A DNA stretch of 25,570 nucleotides from NCBI GenBank assembly GCA_900551815.1, contig URXE01000032.1:1-25570 (forward strand), read 5' to 3'. Every line of letters begins with the position of its first letter. The first letter of the stretch is position 1. Shown here piece after piece: positions 15,126-22,136 of this stretch. The notes below the pieces were generated by a model that was given only the letters and a program-made list of their open reading frames with translations, ran no database searches and was not told where the DNA came from. This DNA is from an uncultured Collinsella sp. GTDB lineage: Bacteria > Actinomycetota > Coriobacteriia > Coriobacteriales > Coriobacteriaceae. A program made the translations under genes and the position numbers.

Positions 15126-17315
15126 ATGAAAAACATCCTGCACCTGTTTAAGCGCGATGTCCAAAACGTGTCTCGCTCCGTGATCGGCTTGGTTGTTGTG
15201 ATGGGCCTGATCATCGTGCCGTGCCTGTACGCGTGGTTTAACATCGCCGGAAGCTGGGATCCCTACGGCAATACCGGCAACCTTAAAATTGCAGTGGTCA
15301 ACACCGACGAGGGCTATGAGAGCGATCTGATTCCCGTCGAGGTCAATGTGGGCGAAAACGTAACCGCCACCCTGCGCGGCAACGAGAACTTCGACTGGGT
15401 CGTCCTCAACGACCGCGATAAGGCGATTGAGGGCGTTAAGTCGGGCGCGTACTACGCTGCCGTCGTTATCCCTAAAACGTTTAGCGCCGATATGATGACG
15501 CTTTTCTCGACTGAGGTGAAGCACGCCGATATCGAGTTCTACGAGAACCAGAAGGCCAACGCCATCGCGCAGATCGTGACCGAGAAAGGCTCGAGCGCCG
15601 TCCAGAGCCAGGTCAACGAGACCTTTACCAAGACCATCACGACTATCGGTCTTAAAACCGTGTCCAGCCTGCTCGACTATATGAGCACCGACCAGGTGAG
15701 CAACTTTATCGCCAATCTGTCCTCTACGCTGGGCGATTCGGTCGAGGACCTGCAGGACGTTCAGGCGAGCGCGAAGTCGCTCGCGGGCATTTTGAGCTCT
15801 ACGTCCGATTCGCTGACATCGGCGGGCGGCATGCTCAAGCAGACGGGCACCGTCGATGAGTCGACGAAGCAGCTGATGGAGCACGCCAAGAGCGGCATCA
15901 ATGATTCCAAGGAAGCGCTCAAGGCCGCCAGCGATGCCGTTGACGCGGCGATTGACGGAAGCGCGGGCTCGTTCGACAACGTGTCCGCCGAGCTTGCGAA
16001 GGCATTCGATGCCGCGAATCAGCATGTTGACCTTACGGTGTCTCAGCTCAACGAAGCCGCAGCGGCGCTCAATACGCGTGCTGACGATATCGATGCGATG
16101 GCCGATCGGCTCCGCAACCTTGCCGACCAGGTGAGTGATGACAAGCTCAAAGACGGCCTTAAGTCCGCTGCGACGTCGCTGGGCAGAATTGCCGTGGAGT
16201 ACCGCAACAATGCGAAGGACCTGACGGCGACCGCAAAGTCCCTTTCGGACAGCATGGCGGAGGTCAACAACTCGCGCGCCGAGGTCGACCAGGCCATCGC
16301 CGATGCCAAAGCGGGTATCTCGGGTGCCAAGTCCGACTACGATTCTACGTTCTCGGTTAAGGCCAAGGAGCTCAAGAAGACCATTTCGGGCGTTCTGGAT
16401 TCCCTGAACGGTATCTCGGGTGACTTGGATAGCGCCGTGAGCGGTCTGACCGACGCTTCTGGTTCGCTCGCTAAGGGTCTCTCCAAGGCTGCAAAGCTCG
16501 TCAACAAGGCTTCCGATCAGCTGGGCGAGGCGTCGGACAAGATCAGTGCCTTTAAGGACGAGCTTGATAGCGCTCTGATCTCGGGTGACCTGGCCATGAT
16601 TAAGACAATGATTGGCAGCGACCCCGAGGGCCTCGCCGTGTCGCTTTCCGGCCCTGTCGCACTCGACCGCAAGCCGGTCTATCCGATCCGCAACTACGGT
16701 TCGGCCATGGCGCCGTTCTACACGATTCTGTCGCTCTGGGTCGGCTCGATCGTACTGGCGGCCATGATGAAGGTCTCGGTTGACGATGAGCTTATCAACG
16801 AGCTCATCCCCGTGCGCCTGCACGAGATCTACCTGGGTCGCTACCTGTTCTTTGGCGGTCTGGCTCTGCTGCAGGCAACGCTCGTGTGTGCGGGCGACAT
16901 CCTGTTCTTTGGCATTCAGTGCGACGACCCGCTGCAGTTTGTGCTGGCGGGCTGGGTCGCGAGTCTCGTGTTCTCCAATATCGTCTACACGCTTACGGTA
17001 TCGTTTGGAGATATCGGCAAGGCCCTCGCCGTCGTGCTGCTGGTCATGCAGGTCGGCGGTTCGGGCGGTACGTTCCCCATCGAGATGACCGGCCCCGTGT
17101 TCCAGGCGATCTACCCGTTCCTGCCGTTCACCCATGGCATCAACGCCATGCATGCTGCCATGGCCGGTGCCTACCATATGGAGTACTGGGTTGAGCTGGG
17201 CATCTTGGCGAGCTACCTGATTCCGTCGTTGGCCCTGGGCGTCGTCTTCCGCCGCCCGGTCATCAAAGCCAACGACTGGATCATCGAAAAGCTGGAGTCG
17301 ACAAAATTGATTTAA
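15126..17315 (+). CDS. YhgE/Pip-family membrane protein, short paralogue
   Basis: This 729-residue paralogue of the preceding protein begins with FKRDVQNVSRSV, a first helix (LVVVMGLIIVPCLYAWFNI), then SWDPYGNTGNLKIAVVNTDEG. That is the same N-terminal module as upstream (YhgE N-terminal type, resembling ABC-2 exporters). A long extracellular alpha-helical region rich in Ala, Ser, Asp and Lys follows (about 180-500). The C-terminal domain of about six helices includes MQVGGSGGTFPIEMTGPVFQ and LPFTHGINAMHAAMAGAYH, close to the equivalent stretches of the first copy. It ends soon after the last helix, so it lacks the extra C-terminal part of its neighbour. The two are probably a heteromeric pair, inferred from abutting genes and shared length of the core. 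Substrate unknown. Confidence 0.9.
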   Translation: MKNILHLFKRDVQNVSRSVIGLVVVMGLIIVPCLYAWFNIAGSWDPYGNTGNLKIAVVNTDEGYESDLIPVEVNVGENVTATLRGNENFDWVVLNDRDKAIEGVKSGAYYAAVVIPKTFSADMMTLFSTEVKHADIEFYENQKANAIAQIVTEKGSSAVQSQVNETFTKTITTIGLKTVSSLLDYMSTDQVSNFIANLSSTLGDSVEDLQDVQASAKSLAGILSSTSDSLTSAGGMLKQTGTVDESTKQLMEHAKSGINDSKEALKAASDAVDAAIDGSAGSFDNVSAELAKAFDAANQHVDLTVSQLNEAAAALNTRADDIDAMADRLRNLADQVSDDKLKDGLKSAATSLGRIAVEYRNNAKDLTATAKSLSDSMAEVNNSRAEVDQAIADAKAGISGAKSDYDSTFSVKAKELKKTISGVLDSLNGISGDLDSAVSGLTDASGSLAKGLSKAAKLVNKASDQLGEASDKISAFKDELDSALISGDLAMIKTMIGSDPEGLAVSLSGPVALDRKPVYPIRNYGSAMAPFYTILSLWVGSIVLAAMMKVSVDDELINELIPVRLHEIYLGRYLFFGGLALLQATLVCAGDILFFGIQCDDPLQFVLAGWVASLVFSNIVYTLTVSFGDIGKALAVVLLVMQVGGSGGTFPIEMTGPVFQAIYPFLPFTHGINAMHAAMAGAYHMEYWVELGILASYLIPSLALGVVFRRPVIKANDWIIEKLESTKLI

Positions 17316-17410
17316 TACAGCAACGTAAACGCCGTCGGAAGATCGAGACCTTCCAACCCGATGCTTTAGCGTAGTGAATTGCACGGGCTGCTTGGTTGTT
17401 GCTACAGTAG

Positions 17411-17445
17411 CGGGGCGTGCCGGGGGTCCGGCGCGCCCCGTTTTT
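17411..17445 (+). terminator. Rho-independent terminator of the YhgE operon
   Basis: CGGGGCG (17411-17417) pairs with CGCCCCG (17434-17440), then a T-G wobble and GCCGG with CCGGC close a GGGT loop. This 13-bp GC-rich stem is followed by TTTTTATTT. It stands about 95 bases after the second YhgE gene. Confidence 0.9.
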
Positions 17446-17447
17446 AT

Positions 17448-17476
17448 TTGACCATGAGGCGGCACGCAGCCATACG
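17448..17476 (+). promoter_or_regulatory. Candidate promoter of the EamA transporter gene
   Basis: TTGACC (five of six bases of the -35 consensus, 17448-17453) and CATACG (17471-17476) are separated by exactly 17 bases. The element lies between the terminator and the gene, where a promoter is required. Confidence 0.4.
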
Positions 17477-17516
17477 CGTGCGGACACCACGCCCAGATTG
17501 AGTGCGAGGATGTTCC

Positions 17517-18500
17517 ATGGCCCAATACGCTGCCAACGAAATCGAAAACTTGCCCGATAGCCCTGTAGCCCGTGAGGATTTGGGCGTGGGCGGTATTCCC
17601 CGGGGCGCCGGCGCACGCTCTCCGCTGTTCTGGAAGGTTCTGCTCCTTTCGGTGGCGGTCATCTGGGGCTACTCCTTTACCACTATGAAGGACGCACTCG
17701 GCACCATTCCGGTGTTCGCGCTGCTCTATGTACGCTTTCTGCCCGCAGCGTTGGTCATGTTTGCCGTCTTCCACAAGCGCATCATCGCGCACCTCAACGC
17801 TCGCAACCTGATCGTTGGCCTGAGTATGGGCGTGCTCATGTGGGCGGCCTATGCGTTGCAGACGGTCGGTCTGGCACATACTACGGCGGGCAAGAATGCT
17901 TTTTTGACGGGCACGTATTGCATCCTTGTGCCGTTCGCGAGCTATTTCCTGAGCGGCGAAAAGCTCACGCGCTACAACTTGGGTGCCGCGCTGCTGTGCC
18001 TAGCGGGCATTGGCCTCGTCGCACTCGATAGCGTTGAATTCAACATCGGTGACGTCATTACGCTGGCGGGTGCGGCCTTTTTCGCCATCCAGATGGCGGT
18101 GACTGCCAAGTACGGTCGCAAAATGGACATCAACGTCATCACGTTTTGGATGTTTGTGGGCAACGGCGTGCTGAGCCTGGCAACGTCGCTGCTATTCGAG
18201 ACCCAAGCGCCTCTGTCCGTGTGGACGCCGAGCTTTATCAGTGCGATGGCGTTTCTCTCGGTGGGCTGCACATGCGCGGCTCTGCTCATCCAAAACGTCG
18301 GCCTGGCGCATGTCCCGGCCTCGACGGGCTCGCTGCTCCTTTCGATGGAGTCGCCTTCGGGTGTGCTGTTCTCGGTGCTGCTGATGGGGGAGGCGCTCAC
18401 CTCGCGCCTGCTCGCCGGCTTCGCGCTCATCTTCCTGTCGATTATCTTGAGCGAGACTCACTTCGATTTTTTGCGTCGAAAGCCGCGCCCGCAATTGTAA
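17517..18500 (+). CDS. EamA/RhaT-family (DMT superfamily) transporter
   Basis: This inner-membrane transporter of about 327 residues has roughly ten hydrophobic helices in two EamA repeats. The first begins with LLLSVAVIWGYSFTTMKDAL and the second begins near the ITLAGAAFFAIQMAVTAKYG segment. The second half contains the characteristic run NVGLAHVPASTGSLLLSMESPSGVLFSVLLMGE (split across two helices). Members export or import small metabolites such as amino acids; the substrate cannot be read from sequence. The N-terminus has about 40 hydrophilic residues before the first helix, longer than usual. ATG 17517 has GAGG about 9 bases upstream; an in-frame GTG at 17502 is possible. It is flanked by terminators on both sides, so it is monocistronic. 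Confidence 0.9.
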   Translation: MAQYAANEIENLPDSPVAREDLGVGGIPRGAGARSPLFWKVLLLSVAVIWGYSFTTMKDALGTIPVFALLYVRFLPAALVMFAVFHKRIIAHLNARNLIVGLSMGVLMWAAYALQTVGLAHTTAGKNAFLTGTYCILVPFASYFLSGEKLTRYNLGAALLCLAGIGLVALDSVEFNIGDVITLAGAAFFAIQMAVTAKYGRKMDINVITFWMFVGNGVLSLATSLLFETQAPLSVWTPSFISAMAFLSVGCTCAALLIQNVGLAHVPASTGSLLLSMESPSGVLFSVLLMGEALTSRLLAGFALIFLSIILSETHFDFLRRKPRPQL

Positions 18501-18512
18501 ACAACTTGTTGC

Positions 18513-18537
18513 GCCGCCCTCCCGGGGCGGCATTTTT
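18513..18537 (+). terminator. Rho-independent terminator of the EamA gene
   Basis: GCCGCCC (18513-18519) pairs perfectly with GGGCGGC (18525-18531) over a 5-base loop, followed by ATTTTT. It begins 12 bases after the stop codon. Confidence 0.88.
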
Positions 18538-18564
18538 GATGCCTCGCCCTTAAAGTAGTACCTT

Positions 18565-18586
18565 GCACTTTATGCTATCAAAGTGC
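18565..18586. promoter_or_regulatory. Inverted repeat upstream of the M20 amidohydrolase gene
   Basis: GCACTTT (18565-18571) and AAAGTGC (18580-18586) are perfect inverted copies around an 8-base centre, 30 bases before the start codon. It has operator-like geometry and overlaps a TATGCT element (18571-18576) that could be the -10 box. Confidence 0.45.
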
Positions 18587-18616
18587 TTGCTGCAAAAACG
18601 ATACTGGAGGGCATCT

Positions 18617-19912
18617 ATGGCACCAGCTTTGTCCGATCTTCAACCGCAATCAGCGCCCAAGGCCACCGCAGCGGCGCAGACCGCTATCGGTGACGGTCTT
18701 GTTGCAGAAGCTCAGGCTTTTGCAGACGAGCTCGCTGCGTGGCGACACGATCTACACCAGATGCCCGAGCTGGGTAATAGCCTCCCGCAGACCTCTGCGT
18801 ATATTCAAGCGCGCCTGACCGAGATGGACATCCCATTTGCCACGCTCGTCGATGGTTCCTGTGTTGTGGGCCTTGTCGGCGCCGGTGCCGCCGCGGCCCA
18901 GGGCAATGGCGTCTGCACGGACGAACAGGCCGGTACGGTCGTTATGCTGCGTGGCGACATGGATGCCCTGCCCGTTGCCGAAGAGTCAGGCGAGCCTTTC
19001 GCCTCTACGAACGGCTGCATGCACGCATGCGGACACGATATGCACGCGACGGCGCTGCTTGGTGCGGCTCGTATGCTCAAGGCGCGCGAGGCAGAGCTTG
19101 TTGATGCCAACGCCACGGTTAAGTTGCTGTTCCAGCCGGGCGAGGAAACCTTTGAGGGTGCTCGCGCCGCCATCGCCGACGGTCTGCTGCAGAACCCGCG
19201 TCCTCAGGTCGCCTTTGCCATGCATGTCAATAGCCAGTCGCCGCTCGGCCTGGTGCTCTACGGCAGCCCGGCGCTCTCGGGCGTGTACGGTTTCCGCATC
19301 ACGCTGCAGGGCAAGGGCGGCCATGGCTCGAGCCCCGAAATCTGCATCGACCCCATCACGGCGGGTGTGCACGTGCATCTGGCACTTCAGGAGCTCATCT
19401 CCCGCGAGGTGCCGGCGGCCAAGGAGGTCGCACTGACCGTGGGTAAGTTTGCCGGTGGCCAAGCGGCCAACGTCATTCCAGATACCTGTGTGCTCGAAGG
19501 TACGCTGCGCGGCTTCGACGTCGAGCTCATGGAGCACCTCAAGACCCGCATCGCGGAGGTCGTCAAAGGTGTTGGCACGACCTATCGTACGCCGGTTACT
19601 ATCGAGACGCTCTCGGATGTTCCCCCGCTCGTACTCGATGACGACATGACCCAGGCGTCGCTTGGCTACGTGGGCGCGGTGCTGCCCAAGGCCGCCTTCC
19701 TGCCGCTGTTTCATGCCATGGCGAGCGAGGACTTTGCGCTTATCTCGAGCGAGATCCCGAGCGCGTACTTTACCGTGGGCGCTGCCGTGACTGATACGGA
19801 CGAGCATTTTGCTCAGCATCATCCCAAGGCACGTTTTAGCGATGCCGAGCTTCCCCTTGGCGCCGCGGCTTATGCCGCCGTCGCTTTGGGCTACATCGCC
19901 GACCACCGGTAG
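18617..19912 (+). CDS. M20-family amidohydrolase (N-acyl-amino-acid / hippurate hydrolase type)
   Basis: This cytoplasmic metallo-amidohydrolase has about 431 residues. Family motifs in order: RHDLHQMPELG near the N-terminus, RGDMDALPVAEESG with the metal-ligand Asp region, HACGHDMHATALLGAARML (metal His and Cys), FQPGEETFEGARAAI with the catalytic Glu pair, a dimerisation domain opening with GKGGHGSSPE, and a C-terminal SEDFA followed by a histidine-rich HFAQHHP segment. This is the set seen in IAA-amino-acid hydrolases, hippurate hydrolases and N-acetyl-diaminopimelate deacetylases; the exact substrate is open. ATG 18617 follows TGGAGGG with good spacing; the longer frame from 18563 is rejected because it lacks a site and adds a non-conserved stretch. 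A broken MFS transporter gene follows after 40 bases and may once have supplied the substrate. Confidence 0.92.
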   Translation: MAPALSDLQPQSAPKATAAAQTAIGDGLVAEAQAFADELAAWRHDLHQMPELGNSLPQTSAYIQARLTEMDIPFATLVDGSCVVGLVGAGAAAAQGNGVCTDEQAGTVVMLRGDMDALPVAEESGEPFASTNGCMHACGHDMHATALLGAARMLKAREAELVDANATVKLLFQPGEETFEGARAAIADGLLQNPRPQVAFAMHVNSQSPLGLVLYGSPALSGVYGFRITLQGKGGHGSSPEICIDPITAGVHVHLALQELISREVPAAKEVALTVGKFAGGQAANVIPDTCVLEGTLRGFDVELMEHLKTRIAEVVKGVGTTYRTPVTIETLSDVPPLVLDDDMTQASLGYVGAVLPKAAFLPLFHAMASEDFALISSEIPSAYFTVGAAVTDTDEHFAQHHPKARFSDAELPLGAAAYAAVALGYIADHR

Positions 19913-19952
19913 CACCCAATCTTGCTACTCGTTTGTTTAAAAAAGGAACAGT

Positions 19953-20371
19953 ATGTCCCAACAACGTAAGTTCTTCCCCGGCTGGCTCGTGGTGGCCTCC
20001 GGCTTTGTGATCATGGCCACGTGTTACACGATTTTCGTTAACTGCATGAGCCTGTTTCAGCCGCTCATCGTCAGCGACCTCGGGATCACGCTTGCGCAGT
20101 ACAACATCTCCAATGCCATCTCCACCGTGGTGAGCGTTATCGGCTCACTTGTCATTGGCCATGTTGCCGATAAAGTAAGCGGCCGCGTTTTGGGTTCCCC
20201 TCACTGTAATCGCCACCTCTGCCGTTCTTGCCGGCATGAGCTTTGTCGGTGAGCTATGGCAGGTCTACGTGCTCTTTTCTGTTCGCTCCGTTCTGTCTGT
20301 GGCTGCCCTGGAGGCCGAATGGATGCTCGTACCATCATTCGGTTTCCAAGGCGGCCACGGGCCTACGAAAT
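19953..20371 (+). pseudogene. Broken MFS transporter gene (5' third only, frameshifted)
   Basis: A good site (AAAGGA) precedes ATG 19953 and the first 80 residues are a normal MFS N-terminus: helix 1 after RKFFPGWLVVASG, helix 2 from YNISNAISTVVSVIGSLVIG, and the MFS loop motif GHVADKVSGRV. At about 20190-20198 the frame must shift by one base for the similarity to go on (VPLTVIATSAVLAGMSFVGELWQVYVLF as helix 3, read in two pieces). A second shift is needed near 20315 to read a SKAATGL-like segment matching the K-R-x-x-ATG loop of this MFS group. The gene then stops at a palindromic repeat, and the remaining two thirds are absent. Decay is therefore both by frameshift and by 3' deletion or replacement. 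Confidence 0.85.
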
Positions 20372-20433
20372 GATCCGTTTTCCTCCGTCCCCAACAGATC
20401 ACGTGATCCGAAGGGGACGGAGGAAAGCGGATC
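20372..20433. repeat. Long inverted repeat with GGGGAC core, copy 3 of the family
   Basis: Left arm 20372-20392 and right arm 20413-20433 are 21 bases each and match as inverted copies at 20 of 21 positions (arm ends GATCCG; inner ends CCGTCCCC and GGGGACGG). The 20-base centre itself contains the perfect palindrome GATCACGTGATC (20397-20408). The left arm starts exactly where recognisable MFS coding sequence ends. The element has REP/REPIN-like features; no transposase gene is nearby. Confidence 0.85.
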
Positions 20434-20434
20434 G

Positions 20435-20506
20435 CAAACAGCGGCGGTGCGTCAGGCCGAACGAGTCCCCATACCCTCGTTCGGTCAGACGCACCGCCGC
20501 TGTTTG
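20435..20506. repeat. 72-base hairpin element between the MFS remnant and hisS
   Basis: A perfect 19-bp outer stem (20435-20453 with 20488-20506), a symmetric 3/3 internal loop, and a perfect 9-bp inner stem (CCGAACGAG 20457-20465 with CTCGTTCGG 20476-20484) close a 10-base loop. It follows the previous inverted repeat after one base. What comes next (TGTTTGTG) is not a clean T tract, so a terminator role is possible but not typical. I see no T-box sequence. Confidence 0.8.
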
Positions 20507-20517
20507 TGTTTGTGCCG

Positions 20518-20523
20518 TATAAT
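20518..20523 (+). promoter_or_regulatory. -10 box of hisS
   Basis: TATAAT is a perfect consensus -10 located 43 bases before the hisS start. The matching -35 position (about 20495-20500) falls inside the right arm of the 72-base hairpin and reads CGCCGC, a non-consensus sequence, so the repeat may have replaced the original -35 region. Confidence 0.5.
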
Positions 20524-20565
20524 GTCCACTACCTATGACGCGATACAAAAGAAAGGTGTTTGCCC

Positions 20566-21879
20566 ATGCAGGCACAGAAGGCGGAGGGAACCCGCGACCT
20601 TATCGGCGCCGAGATGCGCGCCTGGCAAAAGATGCAGCAGATTGCTGCCGGCGTGTTCGAGCCGTTTGGCTTTAAGCCCATCGAGACGCCCGCGATCGAG
20701 CAGGTTGACGTGTTTGTCCACGGTATCGGCCAGTCGACCGACGTCGTTCGCAAGGAGATGTTCCGCGTGTTTAGCGGCGCCAACCTGGAGCGCGTCTTTA
20801 CCGAGGGCACCGATACCAAGCTTAAGCCCAAGCAGCGCCTGGCCCTTCGTCCCGAGGGCACGGCCGGTGTGGTGCGCGCCGTCGTGGAGAACAACCTAGT
20901 GCCCCAGGGCTCCACGCCGTTTAAGGCGTACTATGCCGAGGCCATGTTCCGTGGCGAGCGTCCCCAGAAGGGTCGCCTGCGCCAGTTTCACCAGGTGGGC
21001 ATCGAGTGGCTCGGCGCTCCCGATCCGGCGGCAGACGCCGAGTGCATCATCATGCTCATGGAGTTCTACAAGCGCCTGGGCTTCGATCTTTCCAAGCTCC
21101 GTCTGCTCATTAACTCGATGGGCGATGCGCAGTGCCGTCCGGCCTATCGCGAGCAGGTTAAGCAGTTCATTCTCGACCACGCCGACGAGATGTGCGACGA
21201 GTGCCGCGAGCGCGCCGAGCTCAACCCGCTGCGCGCCTTCGACTGCAAGAACGACCATTGCCGCGAGATCATGGCCAACGCTCCGCTGATGGGCGACAAC
21301 CTGTGCGACGAGTGCCGCGAGCACTACGAGCAAGTCAAGCGCTATCTGGATGCGGCGGGTATCGAGTATGTCGAGGATCCCACCTTGGTGCGTGGCCTGG
21401 ACTACTACACCCGTACCGTCTTTGAGGTCGAGGCTCCCGGTGCCGGCGTCGGCTCCATTGGTGGTGGCGGTCGCTACGATGGCCTCGTTGAGCTCGAGGG
21501 CGGTAAGCCCACGGCGGGCGTCGGCTTTGCCGTCGGCTTTGAGCGCGCCCTGCTGGCCCTGCAGGCCTTTGGCAGCGACCTGGGTGCCGAGGAGGTCCCG
21601 TGCGTCTACGTTGCCAACGCCGGCAAGGAGCTGCGTCAGAACGTCTTTACCATTACGCAGCAGCTTCGCGCTGCAGGGATTGTGACCGAGGCCGACTATC
21701 AGGGCCGTTCGCTCAAGGCCCAGTTTAAGCAGGCCGATAAGGTGGGCGCCAAGCTCATCCTGGTCTTGGGTGGCGACGAGCTTGCCGCCGGCAAGGTCAA
21801 AGTGCGCGACATGCAGAGCCATGACGAGGTGCTCGCCGATCTGGACAACGTCGTCGAGGCGGTTCGCGAGCGCCTGTAG
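20566..21879 (+). CDS. hisS: Histidyl-tRNA synthetase
   Basis: This class II aminoacyl-tRNA synthetase of about 437 residues charges tRNA-His. Motif 1 lies around IETPAIEQVDVF, motif 2 is RGERPQKGRLRQFHQVGIE, the histidine-specific signatures are LVRGLDYYTRTVFEV and GGGRYDGL, and motif 3 is AGVGFAVGFERALLAL. A C-terminal anticodon-binding domain follows. The cysteine-rich insertion (CDEC, DCK, HC, CDEC around residues 207-250) is the one found in many Gram-positive HisRS proteins; its first half, usually CPxC, is reduced here to DAQC. ATG 20566 is preceded by GAAAGGTG at 7 bases; an in-frame TTG two codons earlier is less likely. aspS, its usual partner downstream, is not present. Confidence 0.96.
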   Translation: MQAQKAEGTRDLIGAEMRAWQKMQQIAAGVFEPFGFKPIETPAIEQVDVFVHGIGQSTDVVRKEMFRVFSGANLERVFTEGTDTKLKPKQRLALRPEGTAGVVRAVVENNLVPQGSTPFKAYYAEAMFRGERPQKGRLRQFHQVGIEWLGAPDPAADAECIIMLMEFYKRLGFDLSKLRLLINSMGDAQCRPAYREQVKQFILDHADEMCDECRERAELNPLRAFDCKNDHCREIMANAPLMGDNLCDECREHYEQVKRYLDAAGIEYVEDPTLVRGLDYYTRTVFEVEAPGAGVGSIGGGGRYDGLVELEGGKPTAGVGFAVGFERALLALQAFGSDLGAEEVPCVYVANAGKELRQNVFTITQQLRAAGIVTEADYQGRSLKAQFKQADKVGAKLILVLGGDELAAGKVKVRDMQSHDEVLADLDNVVEAVRERL

Positions 21880-21936
21880 CGCATCTTTTTGAGCTTCGGG
21901 CCTGCTAACGTGCCCTGCTCATGGAGAGCGATTGTT

Positions 21937-21975
21937 ACGGGGGTGTTTCGCTTTTATGCGGAATGCCCCCGTTTA
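21937..21975 (+). terminator. Probable terminator of hisS
   Basis: A 15-base arm starting ACGGGGG (21937-21951) pairs with 21958-21972 ending CCCCCGT, with three G-T wobbles, over a 6-base loop, and is followed by TTTA. It lies 57 bases after the stop codon. Confidence 0.7.
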
Positions 21976-22033
21976 CGTATGCCGCCCACCGAGAAATACG
22001 ACCATTTAGGGCAAAAACCTTTGCAATGCAGAA

Positions 22034-22092
22034 AATACTTTTGTGTGGTAAAGCGCAATCAGTGTCGAAAGTATTTCTCAAGCGCCTATAAT
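22034..22092 (+). promoter_or_regulatory. Promoter region of ppc with inverted repeat
   Basis: A consensus -10 TATAAT is at 22087-22092, with a weak -35-like TGTCGA at 22063-22068 (18-base spacer). AATACTTT (about 22034-22041) and AAAGTATT (about 22068-22075) are inverted copies; the right copy overlaps the -35 edge. This suggests a regulator that bridges two sites about 34 bases apart. Confidence 0.5.
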
Positions 22093-22136
22093 GAATACCG
22101 CATGTTACGTGCATAGAAGGAGGAATGGGAGGAAAC

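Noticed and set aside
13926..17879. A 1317-codon open frame on the minus strand across both YhgE genes
   Set aside because: It is antisense to well-supported membrane-protein genes and its translation is low-complexity, His/Arg/Gln-rich text without domains. Long antisense frames are expected from GC-biased codon use.
20435..20506. T-box riboswitch upstream of hisS
   Set aside because: No T-box consensus, specifier loop or terminator/antiterminator pair is visible; the structure is one long hairpin.
20435..20506. CRISPR array from repeated hairpins (also considered at 12071-12154)
   Set aside because: Units are palindromic elements with no unique spacers of constant length and no cas genes are nearby.
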